Source of the DNA: Burkholderia ubonensis subsp. mesacidophila
Lineage (GTDB): Bacteria; Pseudomonadota; Gammaproteobacteria; Burkholderiales; Burkholderiaceae
Direction: 5' to 3'
NCBI RefSeq assembly: GCF_002097715.1
Contig: NZ_CP020738.1
Span: 124,001-188,000, forward strand
DNA: 64,000 nucleotides
Shown: positions 1-8,008 of the stretch, in pieces
How positions within the stretch are numbered: the first letter of the stretch is position 1
Layout: every line of letters begins with the position of its first letter
Notes under the pieces: model-generated
The model's database searches: none
Told to the model about the DNA's origin: nothing
What the model saw: only the letters and a program-made list of their open reading frames with translations
Made by a program: the position numbers and the translations under genes

Positions 1-417
1 GCACAAGGCGGTCTGCATGGCTGCGTGGTCTACGACCACCTGCATGAGCACGACGTCACCCGCGACTTCATCGAGCAGATCGAGACCGCGCGCCGCGCAT
101 TGGGCGAGGTGCCGCAGGCCGCTCCGTGGACGGCCGACCAGCGCCTGAAGCTTCAAGCGGAAGCGGACCGCGTGGTGCATGCGCTCGCGGCGCGCTTCGA
201 GATCGCCAACCTGAACCGCGTGAAGCCCGGCATCGCCGAGGCGACGCGCGCCGTCCTGCGCCGCGTGCCCGACCATGTGCTGGTCCGCGATCGCGGCGAC
301 AGCGACGTGCAGTTGCTGTTGCACCTTGCCGAGCGCGCCGGCGTGACCGTCGACGAGGCGGGGGCGGCCCTGGGCCCGTACCGTGCCGTGACCCTGATCC
401 GGGGTGTGCACGGATGA
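1..417 (+). CDS. 3' end of a ter-operon-associated gene (partial)
   Basis: Reading is open to the left edge of the window, so only the last 138 residues are seen. The tail is soluble, charged and mostly helical, with no signal peptide or membrane segment. Its stop codon overlaps the ATG of the next gene (ATGA), so the two are translationally coupled. An HpcH/HpaI-type lyase directly followed by terZAB is the usual arrangement of the biosynthetic module of ter loci, whose other members are HAD phosphatase, ATP-grasp, phosphoribosyltransferase and StiP/PELOTA proteins. This gene is probably one of those, but I cannot tell which from the C-terminus. Function is left open. Confidence 0.6.
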   Translation, partial: AQGGLHGCVVYDHLHEHDVTRDFIEQIETARRALGEVPQAAPWTADQRLKLQAEADRVVHALAARFEIANLNRVKPGIAEATRAVLRRVPDHVLVRDRGDSDVQLLLHLAERAGVTVDEAGAALGPYRAVTLIRGVHG

Positions 418-1361
418 AAGCCATTTCGCCGTTCGCCCTCGGGGCGACCCTGTACATGCCGGCCACCCGCAGCGACATCCTGGAAGTGGTCTTCGGCAGC
501 AAGCTTCCCGAGCTCCGCTCGCTCGTGGTTTGCCTGGAAGATGCCGTGGCCCAGATCGACGTCGAGCGCGCGCTGGCGAACCTGCAGGCGCTGCTCACGC
601 AGATCGACACGCGCGGCGGACGTCCCGCGGAAGGCCCGCTCCTGTTCGTCCGGCCCCGCGACGCGGGAATGGCAGCCGTGCTGAACGACTGGCCGTTGAT
701 GAGGCACGTGGACGGTTTCGTGGTGCCGAAGCTGACCTTGAAGCGCTTGCGTTTCTGGGAGAGCGCGGTCAGCAACCCGGACCTTCTCCTCATGCCCACG
801 CTCGAGACTGCCGACGTCTACAACCCGGGCGCCATGGTGGAGCTGGGCCAGGCGCTGAAAGCCAGCCTGAACGAACGCATCATCGCGCTGCGGATCGGCG
901 GCAACGACCTGATGGGATGCCTCGGGCTGCGCCGCAACCCGACCCGGACGCTCTACGACACCCCGATGAGTTACGTCATCCCGATGCTGGCCGGCGTCAT
1001 GGGCGCTCAAGGTTTTTCGCTGACCGCGCCGGTGTTCGAACAACTGGCCACGCCGGAACTCCTGAAAGCGGAACTGGAGCTGGATATCTGTCACGGCCTG
1101 GTGGGCAAGACGGCCATTCATCCCCGCCAGGTCAGTCTCATCCAGGACACGCTGCGCGTCAGCCTGGAGGATCTCAACGCCGCCAGGCTGATCGTCGATC
1201 AGGGGGCGCAGGCCGTGTTCAAGCACAACAACGCGATGTGCGAACCGGCCACCCATCACAAGTGGGCGACCCACATCCTCGAGCGCGCCAAATGGCTTGG
1301 GGTCAAGCCTGTCGAGGCCGGCGGCGGCGAACCCAACATCCGCCTGGCGGAGGCCAACTGA
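414..1361 (+). CDS. HpcH/HpaI aldolase/citrate lyase-family protein of the ter locus
   Basis: A 315-residue protein of the CitE/HpcH-HpaI TIM-barrel family. Visible family marks are an early VCLEDAV segment, with the acidic residue that usually helps bind Mg2+, an FVRPRD segment with the substrate-contacting Arg, and GGNDLMG and KTAIHPRQV motifs typical of citrate lyase beta-like enzymes. Members catalyse reversible C-C cleavage of acyl-CoA or oxo-acid substrates. In ter loci the substrate is unknown, and the enzyme is thought to belong to a small-molecule or nucleoside-like pathway coupled to the TerD proteins. The start overlaps the upstream stop. A 124-bp gap follows before terZ, so the ter structural genes may also have their own promoter. 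Confidence 0.82.
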   Translation: MKAISPFALGATLYMPATRSDILEVVFGSKLPELRSLVVCLEDAVAQIDVERALANLQALLTQIDTRGGRPAEGPLLFVRPRDAGMAAVLNDWPLMRHVDGFVVPKLTLKRLRFWESAVSNPDLLLMPTLETADVYNPGAMVELGQALKASLNERIIALRIGGNDLMGCLGLRRNPTRTLYDTPMSYVIPMLAGVMGAQGFSLTAPVFEQLATPELLKAELELDICHGLVGKTAIHPRQVSLIQDTLRVSLEDLNAARLIVDQGAQAVFKHNNAMCEPATHHKWATHILERAKWLGVKPVEAGGGEPNIRLAEAN

Positions 1362-1485
1362 TGCCGGCGACGTTGTCATCCCGGGGGGCGGCGAGCCCAC
1401 CCACGGCTCAAAAAAGCGGGCGCCAGGGGAGCGCCTTTGCCTCTGAATTCCAACCGAACACCGAAGATCAACAAGGAGCGTAATC

Positions 1486-2079
1486 ATGGCACTCACCCTG
1501 AGCAAGAATCAGAGCATCTCGCTGGAGAAAACGGCCGGCACCGGCCTGAGCAACGTCAGCCTGGGTCTGGGCTGGGACCCGGTGAAGCCCAGCGGCTTCC
1601 TCTCCAGGCTGATGGGCAGCGGCAACGACTCGATCGACCTCGATGCTTCGTGCATCGTCCTGGATGGCGACTACGCGCCCATCGATGTCGTCTGGTTCCG
1701 CCAGCTGGAATCGAAGGACGGCTCGATCGAACACTCCGGCGACAACCTGACCGGCGAAGGCGACGGCGATGACGAAACCATCTACGTGGACCTGCAGCGC
1801 CTGCCGGCCAACGCGACGCATCTGGTCTTCACCGTGAACAGCTTCCGCGGCCAGACCTTCGATCAGGTCGAGAACGCGTACTGCCGCATCCTGAACGAAG
1901 CCAACGACAGCGAGCTCGCGCGCTTCAATCTGGCCGAGAAAGGCCGCCACACCGGCGTGGTGATGGCCAGCCTGAGCCGTGGGAGCGGCGGCTGGGAGTT
2001 CAAGGCGATCGGACAGTCCACCCACGGCCGCACCGCCGAAGACCTCGTCAACCTGGCCATTCAGGCGGTGCGTGCATGA
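1486..2079 (+). CDS. terZ: TerZ-type TerD-domain protein
   Basis: One TerD domain in 197 residues. The N-terminus carries the family's beta-strand start (LSKNQSISLEK), the GLGWDPVK signature and an inserted SGFLSRLMGSGNDS loop. That loop resembles the Gly-rich insert of TerZ rather than the shorter TerD/TerE form. The Asp-rich SIDLDAS stretch and the EGDGDDE loop match the calcium-binding acidic clusters known in TerD proteins. A clean Shine-Dalgarno (AAGGAG, about 1473-1478) precedes the ATG. The stop overlaps the terA start. TerD proteins are cytosolic or membrane-associated parts of a poorly understood tellurite, colicin and phage stress response. Confidence 0.85.
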   Translation: MALTLSKNQSISLEKTAGTGLSNVSLGLGWDPVKPSGFLSRLMGSGNDSIDLDASCIVLDGDYAPIDVVWFRQLESKDGSIEHSGDNLTGEGDGDDETIYVDLQRLPANATHLVFTVNSFRGQTFDQVENAYCRILNEANDSELARFNLAEKGRHTGVVMASLSRGSGGWEFKAIGQSTHGRTAEDLVNLAIQAVRA

Positions 2080-3260
2080 CCACGCTGCTTCCTGGCGGCA
2101 ATGCGCCGGTCGCCACCGGCCCACTTCGCGTCGACATCAACTACGCGCCGATCCCGGGCGCCGATATCGACATCTCCGCATTCGCGCTGACCACCACGGG
2201 CAAGGTCCGTGGTGACGGCGACATGTGCTTCTACGGCCAGACCAGCATCCTCGGTGGTGCTGTCCAGCTGACCGCCAGCGCCGCAGGTCGTGCCGAGTTC
2301 ACGCTGGACCTCGGTCGTCTCGACCCTGCGGTCGAGAAGGTTGCGTTGACCGCAACCATCTACGAGAACAAGGCGTCGTTCGACCGCGTGTCGACCCTGG
2401 CGCTGGGCGTCACCGGCGGCATCGAGGCCCAGATCCCGACCGGCGGCATGAACGAGACGGCGCTGATCCTCGGCGAGTTCTACCTCCGCCAGGGCGCCTG
2501 GAAGTTCCGCTGCGTCGGTCAAGGCTTCGCAGGTGGCCTGGAGCCGCTGGCGAAGCACTTCGGTGTCGACATTGCCGCGCCGACGCCGGCCCCTGCCGCT
2601 GCGCCGGCCCCGGCGCCTGTTCCGCCGGCACCGCCGAAATCGACGGTCAGCCTGAGCAAGGTCACGCTGGACAAGACGCGCGCCAGCATCAGCCTGGACA
2701 AGCCTGCAGCCGGCTTCGGCGAGATCAAGGTGAACCTGAACTGGAACCGCGGCAGTGGCGGCGGCGGCGGGCTGCTGGGCGGCCTCTTCGGCAAGAGCAA
2801 CGCCGTCGACCTCGACGTCGGCTGCCTGTTCGAGCTGCAGGACGGCTACAAGGGCGTCGTCCAGGCGCTCGGCAACTGCTTCGGCGACCTGAATGACGAG
2901 CCCTACATCCAGCTCATGGGCGACGACCGCACCGGCTCCGTCGCGGGCGGCGAATGGCTGCACATCAACGGCAAGCAGTGGAGCGAGATCAAGCGGATCC
3001 TGGTCTTCGCGTTCATCTACGAAGGCGCCCCCAACTGGAAGGCGACCGACGGCGTGGTGACCGTGTTCGTTCCCGGCCAGCCCGAGATCGAGGTGCGGCT
3101 GAACGAGGAGGGCGGCCGCTACGGCATGTGCGCGATCGCGATGCTTGAAAACGTGGGCGGCGCCGTCAAGGTCACCCGCCGAGTCGACTTCCACCGTGGG
3201 CATGACGACATGGACCGTGCCTACGGATGGGGGATGAACTGGCGCGCCGGCTCCAAGTAA
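2076..3260 (+). CDS. terA: TerA-like protein with two TerD-type domains
   Basis: At 394 residues this is close to TerA of the classical terZABCDEF operon. There are two TerD-like domains. The first (about 1-165) ends in [14 protein letters not shown], as in TerD/TerE. A Pro/Ala linker of about 25 residues follows. The second (about 190-380) has a Gly-rich loop, an NAVDLDVGC acidic strand and a C-terminal GWGMNW. Translation is coupled to terZ (ATGA overlap) and terB follows after 27 bp. In the family, TerA probably works with TerB and TerD in a membrane-linked metal-sensing complex; no enzymatic motif is visible. Confidence 0.85.
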   Translation: MTTLLPGGNAPVATGPLRVDINYAPIPGADIDISAFALTTTGKVRGDGDMCFYGQTSILGGAVQLTASAAGRAEFTLDLGRLDPAVEKVALTATIYENKASFDRVSTLALGVTGGIEAQIPTGGMNETALILGEFYLRQGAWKFRCVGQGFAGGLEPLAKHFGVDIAAPTPAPAAAPAPAPVPPAPPKSTVSLSKVTLDKTRASISLDKPAAGFGEIKVNLNWNRGSGGGGGLLGGLFGKSNAVDLDVGCLFELQDGYKGVVQALGNCFGDLNDEPYIQLMGDDRTGSVAGGEWLHINGKQWSEIKRILVFAFIYEGAPNWKATDGVVTVFVPGQPEIEVRLNEEGGRYGMCAIAMLENVGGAVKVTRRVDFHRGHDDMDRAYGWGMNWRAGSK

Positions 3261-3287
3261 CGACCCGTTCCCAACGACGAGGAAACC

Positions 3288-3737
3288 ATGCTCGAGTGGC
3301 TGAAAACCAACGCGGCGAAAGCGCGCGAAACCTTGACGACGGAAGTCGCCAAGTTCAAGAACCGGACCTTCATGGAAGCGGTGGCCAACGGCTGCGCGCT
3401 CATCGCCGCGGCCGACGGCGTGATCCAGTCCGAGGAGAAGATGAAGATGGTCGGCTTCATCAACCACTCCCCGGAGCTCAAGGTCTTCAACCTGACCGAT
3501 GTGATCAAGGTCTTCACCGACGCCTGCGCGAAGTTCGAGTTCGACTTCCAGATCGGTCAGGCCGAGGCGCTGAAGGCCATCAGCAAGATCAAGGGCAAGG
3601 ACGGCGAAGCGCGCCTGCTGGTGCGGGTGTGCATCGCCATCGGCGGCTCGGACGGCAACTTCGACGACAAGGAGAAGGCCGCCTGTCGCCTGATCTGCCA
3701 GGAGCTGGGCCTGAACCCGGCGGACTTCGAACTCTGA
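3288..3737 (+). CDS. terB: TerB tellurite-resistance protein
   Basis: 149 residues, matching the usual TerB length of about 150. It is predicted to be all-helical, with the family's AAADGVIQSEE and GSDGNFDDKEK acidic helix-loop segments, which are likely metal ligands in the two pseudo-symmetric halves. A GACGAGGAAACC ribosome-binding stretch lies just upstream of the ATG. The gene sits where terB belongs, after terA, but the integral-membrane terC that normally follows is missing; the next gene is a terD paralogue 79 bp away. TerB normally contacts TerC at the inner membrane, so its partner here must be encoded elsewhere or be dispensable. Confidence 0.88.
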   Translation: MLEWLKTNAAKARETLTTEVAKFKNRTFMEAVANGCALIAAADGVIQSEEKMKMVGFINHSPELKVFNLTDVIKVFTDACAKFEFDFQIGQAEALKAISKIKGKDGEARLLVRVCIAIGGSDGNFDDKEKAACRLICQELGLNPADFEL

Positions 3738-3816
3738 CGCACTGTCCACCTGGCCATGCGGAAGCATCGGCCGACAACCCGCACGTAACCCGTAGCAACC
3801 ACAAGGAGCTGTACTC

Positions 3817-4392
3817 ATGGCACTGACTCTTCAAAAAGGCGGCAACCTCTCCCTGTCCAAAGAGGCCCCTGGCTTGACCAAAATCCTGGTCGGCCTCGGC
3901 TGGGACCCGCGCGCCACCGACGGCACCGAGTTCGACCTGGACGCCAGCGCCTTCCTGCTGGGCGCCAACGGCAAGGTCCGCGGCGACGCCGACTTCATCT
4001 TCTACAACCAGCTGAAGAGCGCGGACGGCTCCGTCGAGCACACCGGCGACAACCGCACCGGCGCCGGCGACGGCGACGACGAGGTGATCAAGGTCGACCT
4101 GAGCCGCGTTCCGGCCGACGTCGAAAAAGTGGCCTTCACCGTCACCATCCACGACGCCGACGCGCGCAAGCAGAACTTCGGCCAGGTCAGCAACTCGTTC
4201 ATCCGCATCGTCAACGAGACCAACAGCGCCGAGATCGTCCGCTACGACCTCGCCGAAGACGCGTCGGTCGAAACCGCGATGATCTTCGCCGAGCTGTACC
4301 GCCACAACAACGAGTGGAAGTTCCGCGCCGTGGGCCAAGGCTACGCCGGCGGCCTGCGCGCCGTGGCCAACGGCTATGGCATGAGCTTCTGA
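3817..4392 (+). CDS. terD: TerD-family protein, first copy
   Basis: A single TerD domain of 191 residues. Canonical features are [16 protein letters not shown] at the N-terminus, GLGWDPR, the EFDLDASAF acidic strand, the [15 protein letters not shown] calcium-binding loop and the C-terminal [14 protein letters not shown]. It is highly similar to the following gene, so the two form a tandem duplication equivalent to terD/terE. Which copy is TerD and which TerE cannot be decided by eye. It is preceded by an AAGGAGC ribosome-binding site and follows terB directly. Confidence 0.85.
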   Translation: MALTLQKGGNLSLSKEAPGLTKILVGLGWDPRATDGTEFDLDASAFLLGANGKVRGDADFIFYNQLKSADGSVEHTGDNRTGAGDGDDEVIKVDLSRVPADVEKVAFTVTIHDADARKQNFGQVSNSFIRIVNETNSAEIVRYDLAEDASVETAMIFAELYRHNNEWKFRAVGQGYAGGLRAVANGYGMSF

Positions 4393-4429
4393 TCGCTCGA
4401 CTCAACTGAACTGAACAAGGAATTGCACC

Positions 4430-5008
4430 ATGGCTGTGAGTCTGTCCAAAGGCGGTAACGTCTCCCTGTCGAAAGAGGCCCCGGGCCTGAGCGAAGTGCT
4501 GGTCGGCCTGGGCTGGGACCCGCGCGTCACCGACGGCACCGAGTTCGACCTCGACGCGTCCGTCTTCGTCACCGGGGAGAGCGGCAAGGTCCTGAGCGAC
4601 GCCGGCTTCATCTTCTACAACAACAAGAAGTCCGCCGACGGCTCCGTCGAGCACCTCGGCGACAACCGTTCCGGCCAGGGCGAAGGCGATGACGAACAAG
4701 TCGTCGTCAAGCTGACCGGCCTGGCGGCCGACGTGAAGAAGCTGGTCTTCGCCGTGACCATCCACGACGCCGAAAGCCGCAAGCAGTCCTTCGGCCAGGT
4801 CTCCAATGCCTACATCCGCGTGGTGAACAAGGCCGACGGCAAGGAAATCGCGCGCTACGACCTGTCCGAAGATGCGTCGACCGAGACCGCGATGATCTTC
4901 GGCGAGCTGTATCGTCACAACGACGAGTTCAAGTTCAAGGCGATCGGCCAGGGTTTCGCCGGCGGTCTGAAGCCGCTGGCCGAAGCCCATGGCGTGAACA
5001 TCGGCTGA
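4430..5008 (+). CDS. terE: TerD-family protein, second copy (TerE-like)
   Basis: 192 residues with the same domain plan as its upstream neighbour: [38 protein letters not shown], a [13 protein letters not shown] acidic loop and the terminal [11 protein letters not shown]. Spacing to the previous stop is 37 bp with an AAGGAATTG ribosome-binding site, so the two are co-transcribed. It is the last gene of the ter operon, with a hairpin terminator about 55 bp downstream. Function is inferred from the family: calcium-dependent TerD proteins in tellurite and oxidative/envelope stress resistance. Confidence 0.83.
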   Translation: MAVSLSKGGNVSLSKEAPGLSEVLVGLGWDPRVTDGTEFDLDASVFVTGESGKVLSDAGFIFYNNKKSADGSVEHLGDNRSGQGEGDDEQVVVKLTGLAADVKKLVFAVTIHDAESRKQSFGQVSNAYIRVVNKADGKEIARYDLSEDASTETAMIFGELYRHNDEFKFKAIGQGFAGGLKPLAEAHGVNIG

Positions 5009-5061
5009 CGACCGTAGATGGAGCAAGCCCCGGCGGTCTGATCCGATTCCGCTGACGGCCG

Positions 5062-5101
5062 GGGCTGAGTTCAGTGTTGCACGGGACTCAGCCCTTTTGG
5101 T
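5062..5101 (+). terminator. Rho-independent terminator of the ter operon
   Basis: An 8-bp perfect stem, GGGCTGAG (5062-5069) and CTCAGCCC (5087-5094), with a 17-nt loop, followed directly by TTTTGGTTTT. A second nested GC-rich pairing (AGCCCCGGC with GCCGGGGCT) starts upstream at about 5025. It lies just after the last terD-type gene and faces the convergent minus-strand oxidoreductase. Confidence 0.8.
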
Positions 5102-5115
5102 TTTGACTGGATCCC

Positions 5116-5742
5116 CTAGCCGCCGACCCGGTGATACACGAAGCCCGCATTCGTTCCGCCACCCCGAACCACCGCGATCTGAATGTTGAGATGCGCCATC
5201 GCCTCGAGATAACGGGCGTTGTTCAACGCTCCGGTAACGAGCGGCGCAAACCCCGCGCTCGCGGCGATCTCCGCGACCGCCGCATTGGCCTCGGCATCGT
5301 CGCCCGCGATGAAAGCGGTCACCGCATGTCCGTCTCGATCGATGCGCTCCGGCGTCATGATGTCGGCGAACACCGTGTTGAAACACTTCACCAGGCGAGC
5401 GCCCGGCAACCAGCGGCCGATCTGCTGCGCGGCGGAGCCGTTCGCGCCCAGCGGGAGAGGCGACCAGTCGTCGCGTAGCGCATTCGTTGCGTCGACAACG
5501 ATCTTGCCGGCCAACTGCCGGGCCAGCGGCGGCAGCACCTCGGCGCATGCCTGATAGAGGACCGCGATGACGACGACGTCTCCGTGCACCGCCGCTTCCT
5601 CCAGCGACGCAACACGGTAACGCGCCCGAGGCCGCGCCCGTCCGGGGTCGCGCAGCCCGACCACCACGTCATGTCCGGCCGCGACGAGCAGCTCGGCCAG
5701 ATTCCCGCCGAAATTTCCGCCACCGAGAAATGCGATCTTCAT
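5116..5742 (-). CDS. NADPH-dependent F420 reductase-like oxidoreductase
   Basis: About 208 residues with an N-terminal Rossmann fold. KIAFLGGGNFGGNL is the GxGxxG-type dinucleotide-binding loop, and the RD pair in GLRDPGRARPR fits NADP(H). This is the F420H2:NADP oxidoreductase / NADP-oxidoreductase coenzyme-F420-dependent family, which in Burkholderia mostly comprises NADPH-binding proteins that do not use F420. The ATG at 5742 is preferred because it begins the conserved MKIAF and lies 9 nt from a GAGG motif; an ATG at 5748 and a GTG at 5757 are in frame. It is transcribed divergently from the HxlR regulator, a common pairing of redox-sensing repressor and target. Confidence 0.75.
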   Translation of the reverse strand: MKIAFLGGGNFGGNLAELLVAAGHDVVVGLRDPGRARPRARYRVASLEEAAVHGDVVVIAVLYQACAEVLPPLARQLAGKIVVDATNALRDDWSPLPLGANGSAAQQIGRWLPGARLVKCFNTVFADIMTPERIDRDGHAVTAFIAGDDAEANAAVAEIAASAGFAPLVTGALNNARYLEAMAHLNIQIAVVRGGGTNAGFVYHRVGG

Positions 5743-5824
5743 GGTCATGTTCCTCACGATTACGTCAGTGGCATCATTCTTTCAATGACGGCTTCCGCAA
5801 TCAATTAGGTACCTGAAGGTAACC
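5743..5824. promoter_or_regulatory. Divergent intergenic region with candidate HxlR operator
   Basis: An 82-bp spacer between two divergent genes, more AT-rich than its surroundings. It holds AGGTACCT (5807-5814, palindromic), then GAA, then GGTAACC (5818-5824), ending at the regulator's ATG. Such a repeated half-site next to a regulator start could be an autoregulatory operator. This is inference from position and symmetry only. Confidence 0.35.
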
Positions 5825-6205
5825 ATGTCGAAGAAGATCGAATTGCCGCCGGATGCGTTCCTGAAGGTTTGCCCGTCCCGCGCGGTGCTGTCGCGCATCG
5901 GGCAGAAATGGACCGTGCTGACCATGGTCGCGCTGCAGAACGGGCCGATGCGTTTCGGCGATATCCGGCGCCGCCTCGAGGGCGTGTCGCAAAAGATGCT
6001 GACCCAGACGCTGCGCGCGATGGAGCGCGACGGCCTGATCGAGCGGAACGTCTATGACGAACTGCCGTTGCGCGTCGAGTACATGCTGAGCGAGCTGGCG
6101 CTCACGCTCGTGCCGCTCGTCGTCGCGCTGAAGGCCTGGGCGGAGGATGCGCTGCACACGATCGAGGCGAACAACGATGCGTTCGATCGCAAATATCCGG
6201 CCTGA
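5825..6205 (+). CDS. HxlR-family winged-helix transcriptional regulator
   Basis: 126 residues, the standard size for HxlR/DUF24 regulators. Typical marks are a Cys near the N-terminus (KVCPSR), the IGQKWTVLTMVAL helix, the MRFGDIRRRLEGVSQKMLTQTLRAMERDGLIER recognition helix and start of the wing (quoted in two parts: MRFGDIRRRLEGVSQK and MLTQTLRAMERDGLIER), and a C-terminal dimerisation helix. Members respond to quinones, aldehydes or other electrophiles, often through the N-terminal Cys, and usually repress a divergent oxidoreductase. The divergent F420-reductase-like gene is the obvious candidate target. An AAGG motif precedes the ATG. Confidence 0.88.
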   Translation: MSKKIELPPDAFLKVCPSRAVLSRIGQKWTVLTMVALQNGPMRFGDIRRRLEGVSQKMLTQTLRAMERDGLIERNVYDELPLRVEYMLSELALTLVPLVVALKAWAEDALHTIEANNDAFDRKYPA

Positions 6206-6259
6206 CGTCGTCGGCGCTGCGCGCAAGCCAATGCGCAGCGCCGACACCCGCCGATACCG

Positions 6260-8008
6260 CTACGGCATCAGCCGGTCCAGCAGCGGCGAGCGGAAGATCC
6301 GCTGCGGGTCGTAGCGCTCGAGGGTCGCACGCGCCGCCTCCCAGTTGCTCGCGGCGGGCTGGCCCGCGCTCTGCAGATTCGGGATCGTGGTGGCGAGCAT
6401 CGTGTCGTCCTGCCATGCGGCCGTGTCGGTGTAGGCCCAGCCCTTCGACCATTCGGGACGCACCGTCGCGTACGCGCCGCTGTAGTTCGAGAGCATCCAC
6501 TGCTCGATCTCGCGATAGAAGCGATCGGCGGCCGGCGTGCCCGGCAGCGTCAGGATGTCGAACCAGACGGCGACGTCCCATTCCGGATGATCAGGCCGCG
6601 GCTTGAGCGCGGACAGCGTGGGGACCACCGCGCCGGCGCCGGCCTCGGCGGGCTTGTCGAGGCCGGTGATGCGGATTTCGACGGGGCCGTTCATCGGGTA
6701 TTCGCCGCGCGCCTTGTACGCGTCGACGCGGTTCTGATAGTACTGGACGAACTCGCTGACCACGCGCTGCACGTCCGCGCGCCGCGCGAGCACCGCGTAG
6801 CCGTTCGCGGTGACGCGCAGCGTCGTCGGGCGAATGTACTGCAGCACGGTGCGCGACCAGCCCCAGATGTCCGCGCTGAGCGTGAGCGCGAGACCGGCGG
6901 TCGTGATCGCGTATTGCGTCTGGCCGAACAGCGGCGTGAGCGCGCCCTCGCCGCCGATGATGATCCGCTTGACGAGATCCGACAGCGATTGCGGGATCGA
7001 ATCGGAGAACGGGTAGTTGTACGGCTGCGTGACGGGGCGCGACAGCAGCGGCTTGCTGGGCTTCAGGGACCAGACCTTGAGCCACGGGCAGGTCGTGAAC
7101 GGGAACCAGATCGCTTCCAGCCGGCCCGACTGATCGAGAAACGACGCGACGGTGCGGCCCTGCGCGGCGTTGGCCGAGAACAGTTCGGAGGCCGGAATGT
7201 CGATGAAGCTCTGGCAGCGCAGCCGCTGGTTCGGCCCTGCCGCGAGCGTGACTTCGACGACGAGCGCCCGGCCGATGTGCGCGAGGAACGCGCCGATATC
7301 GGGATCGTTGCGCTGGAACGTGCGCAGCGCGTATTGCCGGCTGGCGGGATCGAACACGACCGCGGTCAGCGCGATCACCAGGTTGCTCAATGAACCGTAG
7401 GTGTGGCCCGGTTGCAAGGCTTCGCCGACCGCGGGCACGGCGGTGCCGTGCGCGTCGATCGCGAGCGCGCCGCCGAGCGTAATGTCGCCCGGCGCGGGCG
7501 CGGCGACGACGCCGAGGCCGTAATCCTCGAGCTTCGCGAGCAACGTCTCCAGCGAGACGCCCGTTTGCGCGGTGACGCGCGCCGGCCGCGTCGACGTGTC
7601 GACGGACACCGCGGTCAGCGACTTCGTCGTGTCGAGCAGCACGATGTTCGCGGGAGCGGCGCCGGGTTCGAGCGTCAGCGGCGACCAGTTGTGCATGTAG
7701 CCGCGCGGGCGCACCCGGTAGCCGTTCGCGCGCGCCCAGTTGACCGTCGCGACGACGTCGTCGGCGGAGCGCGGCGCGGCGGTCCACACGTCCTGCACGA
7801 CGATCTCGCCGCTCCAGTTCTGGAACGCCTGCTTGTAGAGCGGGATGTCGGCCGGGAAGCCGGGCGGCGTCGCGCCGGCCGTCGCAGCGTTCGCGGCAAC
7901 CTGATAGATCGGCGTCCAGCCGGCAACGACACCGGCGGCCGCGAGCTTGGCCATGTCGGCGAGGAACGCGCGACGCGGCTTGGATTCGTCTTGGAAGTCG
8001 TGATTCAT
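6260..8008 (-). CDS. Secreted VAO-type cholesterol oxidase (FAD-linked)
   Basis: 582 residues. The N-terminus has a twin-arginine-type signal (KPRRAFLADMAKLAAAG), suggesting export in folded form with cofactor. The FAD-binding half has RPRGYMHNWSPLT, in which His106 sits where class II cholesterol oxidases of the vanillyl-alcohol-oxidase family bind FAD covalently. The ALAIDAHGTAVP segment and the substrate-domain C-terminus with NYSGAYATVRPEW also fit that family. It resembles the Burkholderia/Chromobacterium-type enzyme that oxidises and isomerises cholesterol to cholest-4-en-3-one with H2O2 release. A GGAG site precedes the ATG. The gene stands alone and does not belong clearly to either neighbouring cluster. 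Confidence 0.8.
   Translation of the reverse strand: MNHDFQDESKPRRAFLADMAKLAAAGVVAGWTPIYQVAANAATAGATPPGFPADIPLYKQAFQNWSGEIVVQDVWTAAPRSADDVVATVNWARANGYRVRPRGYMHNWSPLTLEPGAAPANIVLLDTTKSLTAVSVDTSTRPARVTAQTGVSLETLLAKLEDYGLGVVAAPAPGDITLGGALAIDAHGTAVPAVGEALQPGHTYGSLSNLVIALTAVVFDPASRQYALRTFQRNDPDIGAFLAHIGRALVVEVTLAAGPNQRLRCQSFIDIPASELFSANAAQGRTVASFLDQSGRLEAIWFPFTTCPWLKVWSLKPSKPLLSRPVTQPYNYPFSDSIPQSLSDLVKRIIIGGEGALTPLFGQTQYAITTAGLALTLSADIWGWSRTVLQYIRPTTLRVTANGYAVLARRADVQRVVSEFVQYYQNRVDAYKARGEYPMNGPVEIRITGLDKPAEAGAGAVVPTLSALKPRPDHPEWDVAVWFDILTLPGTPAADRFYREIEQWMLSNYSGAYATVRPEWSKGWAYTDTAAWQDDTMLATTIPNLQSAGQPAASNWEAARATLERYDPQRIFRSPLLDRLMP

Noticed and set aside
4211..5548. 445-codon minus-strand frame across the ter genes and the terminator
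   Set aside because: It runs antisense through two clear TerD domains and a terminator hairpin. Only 5116-5742 in another frame is a real minus-strand gene.
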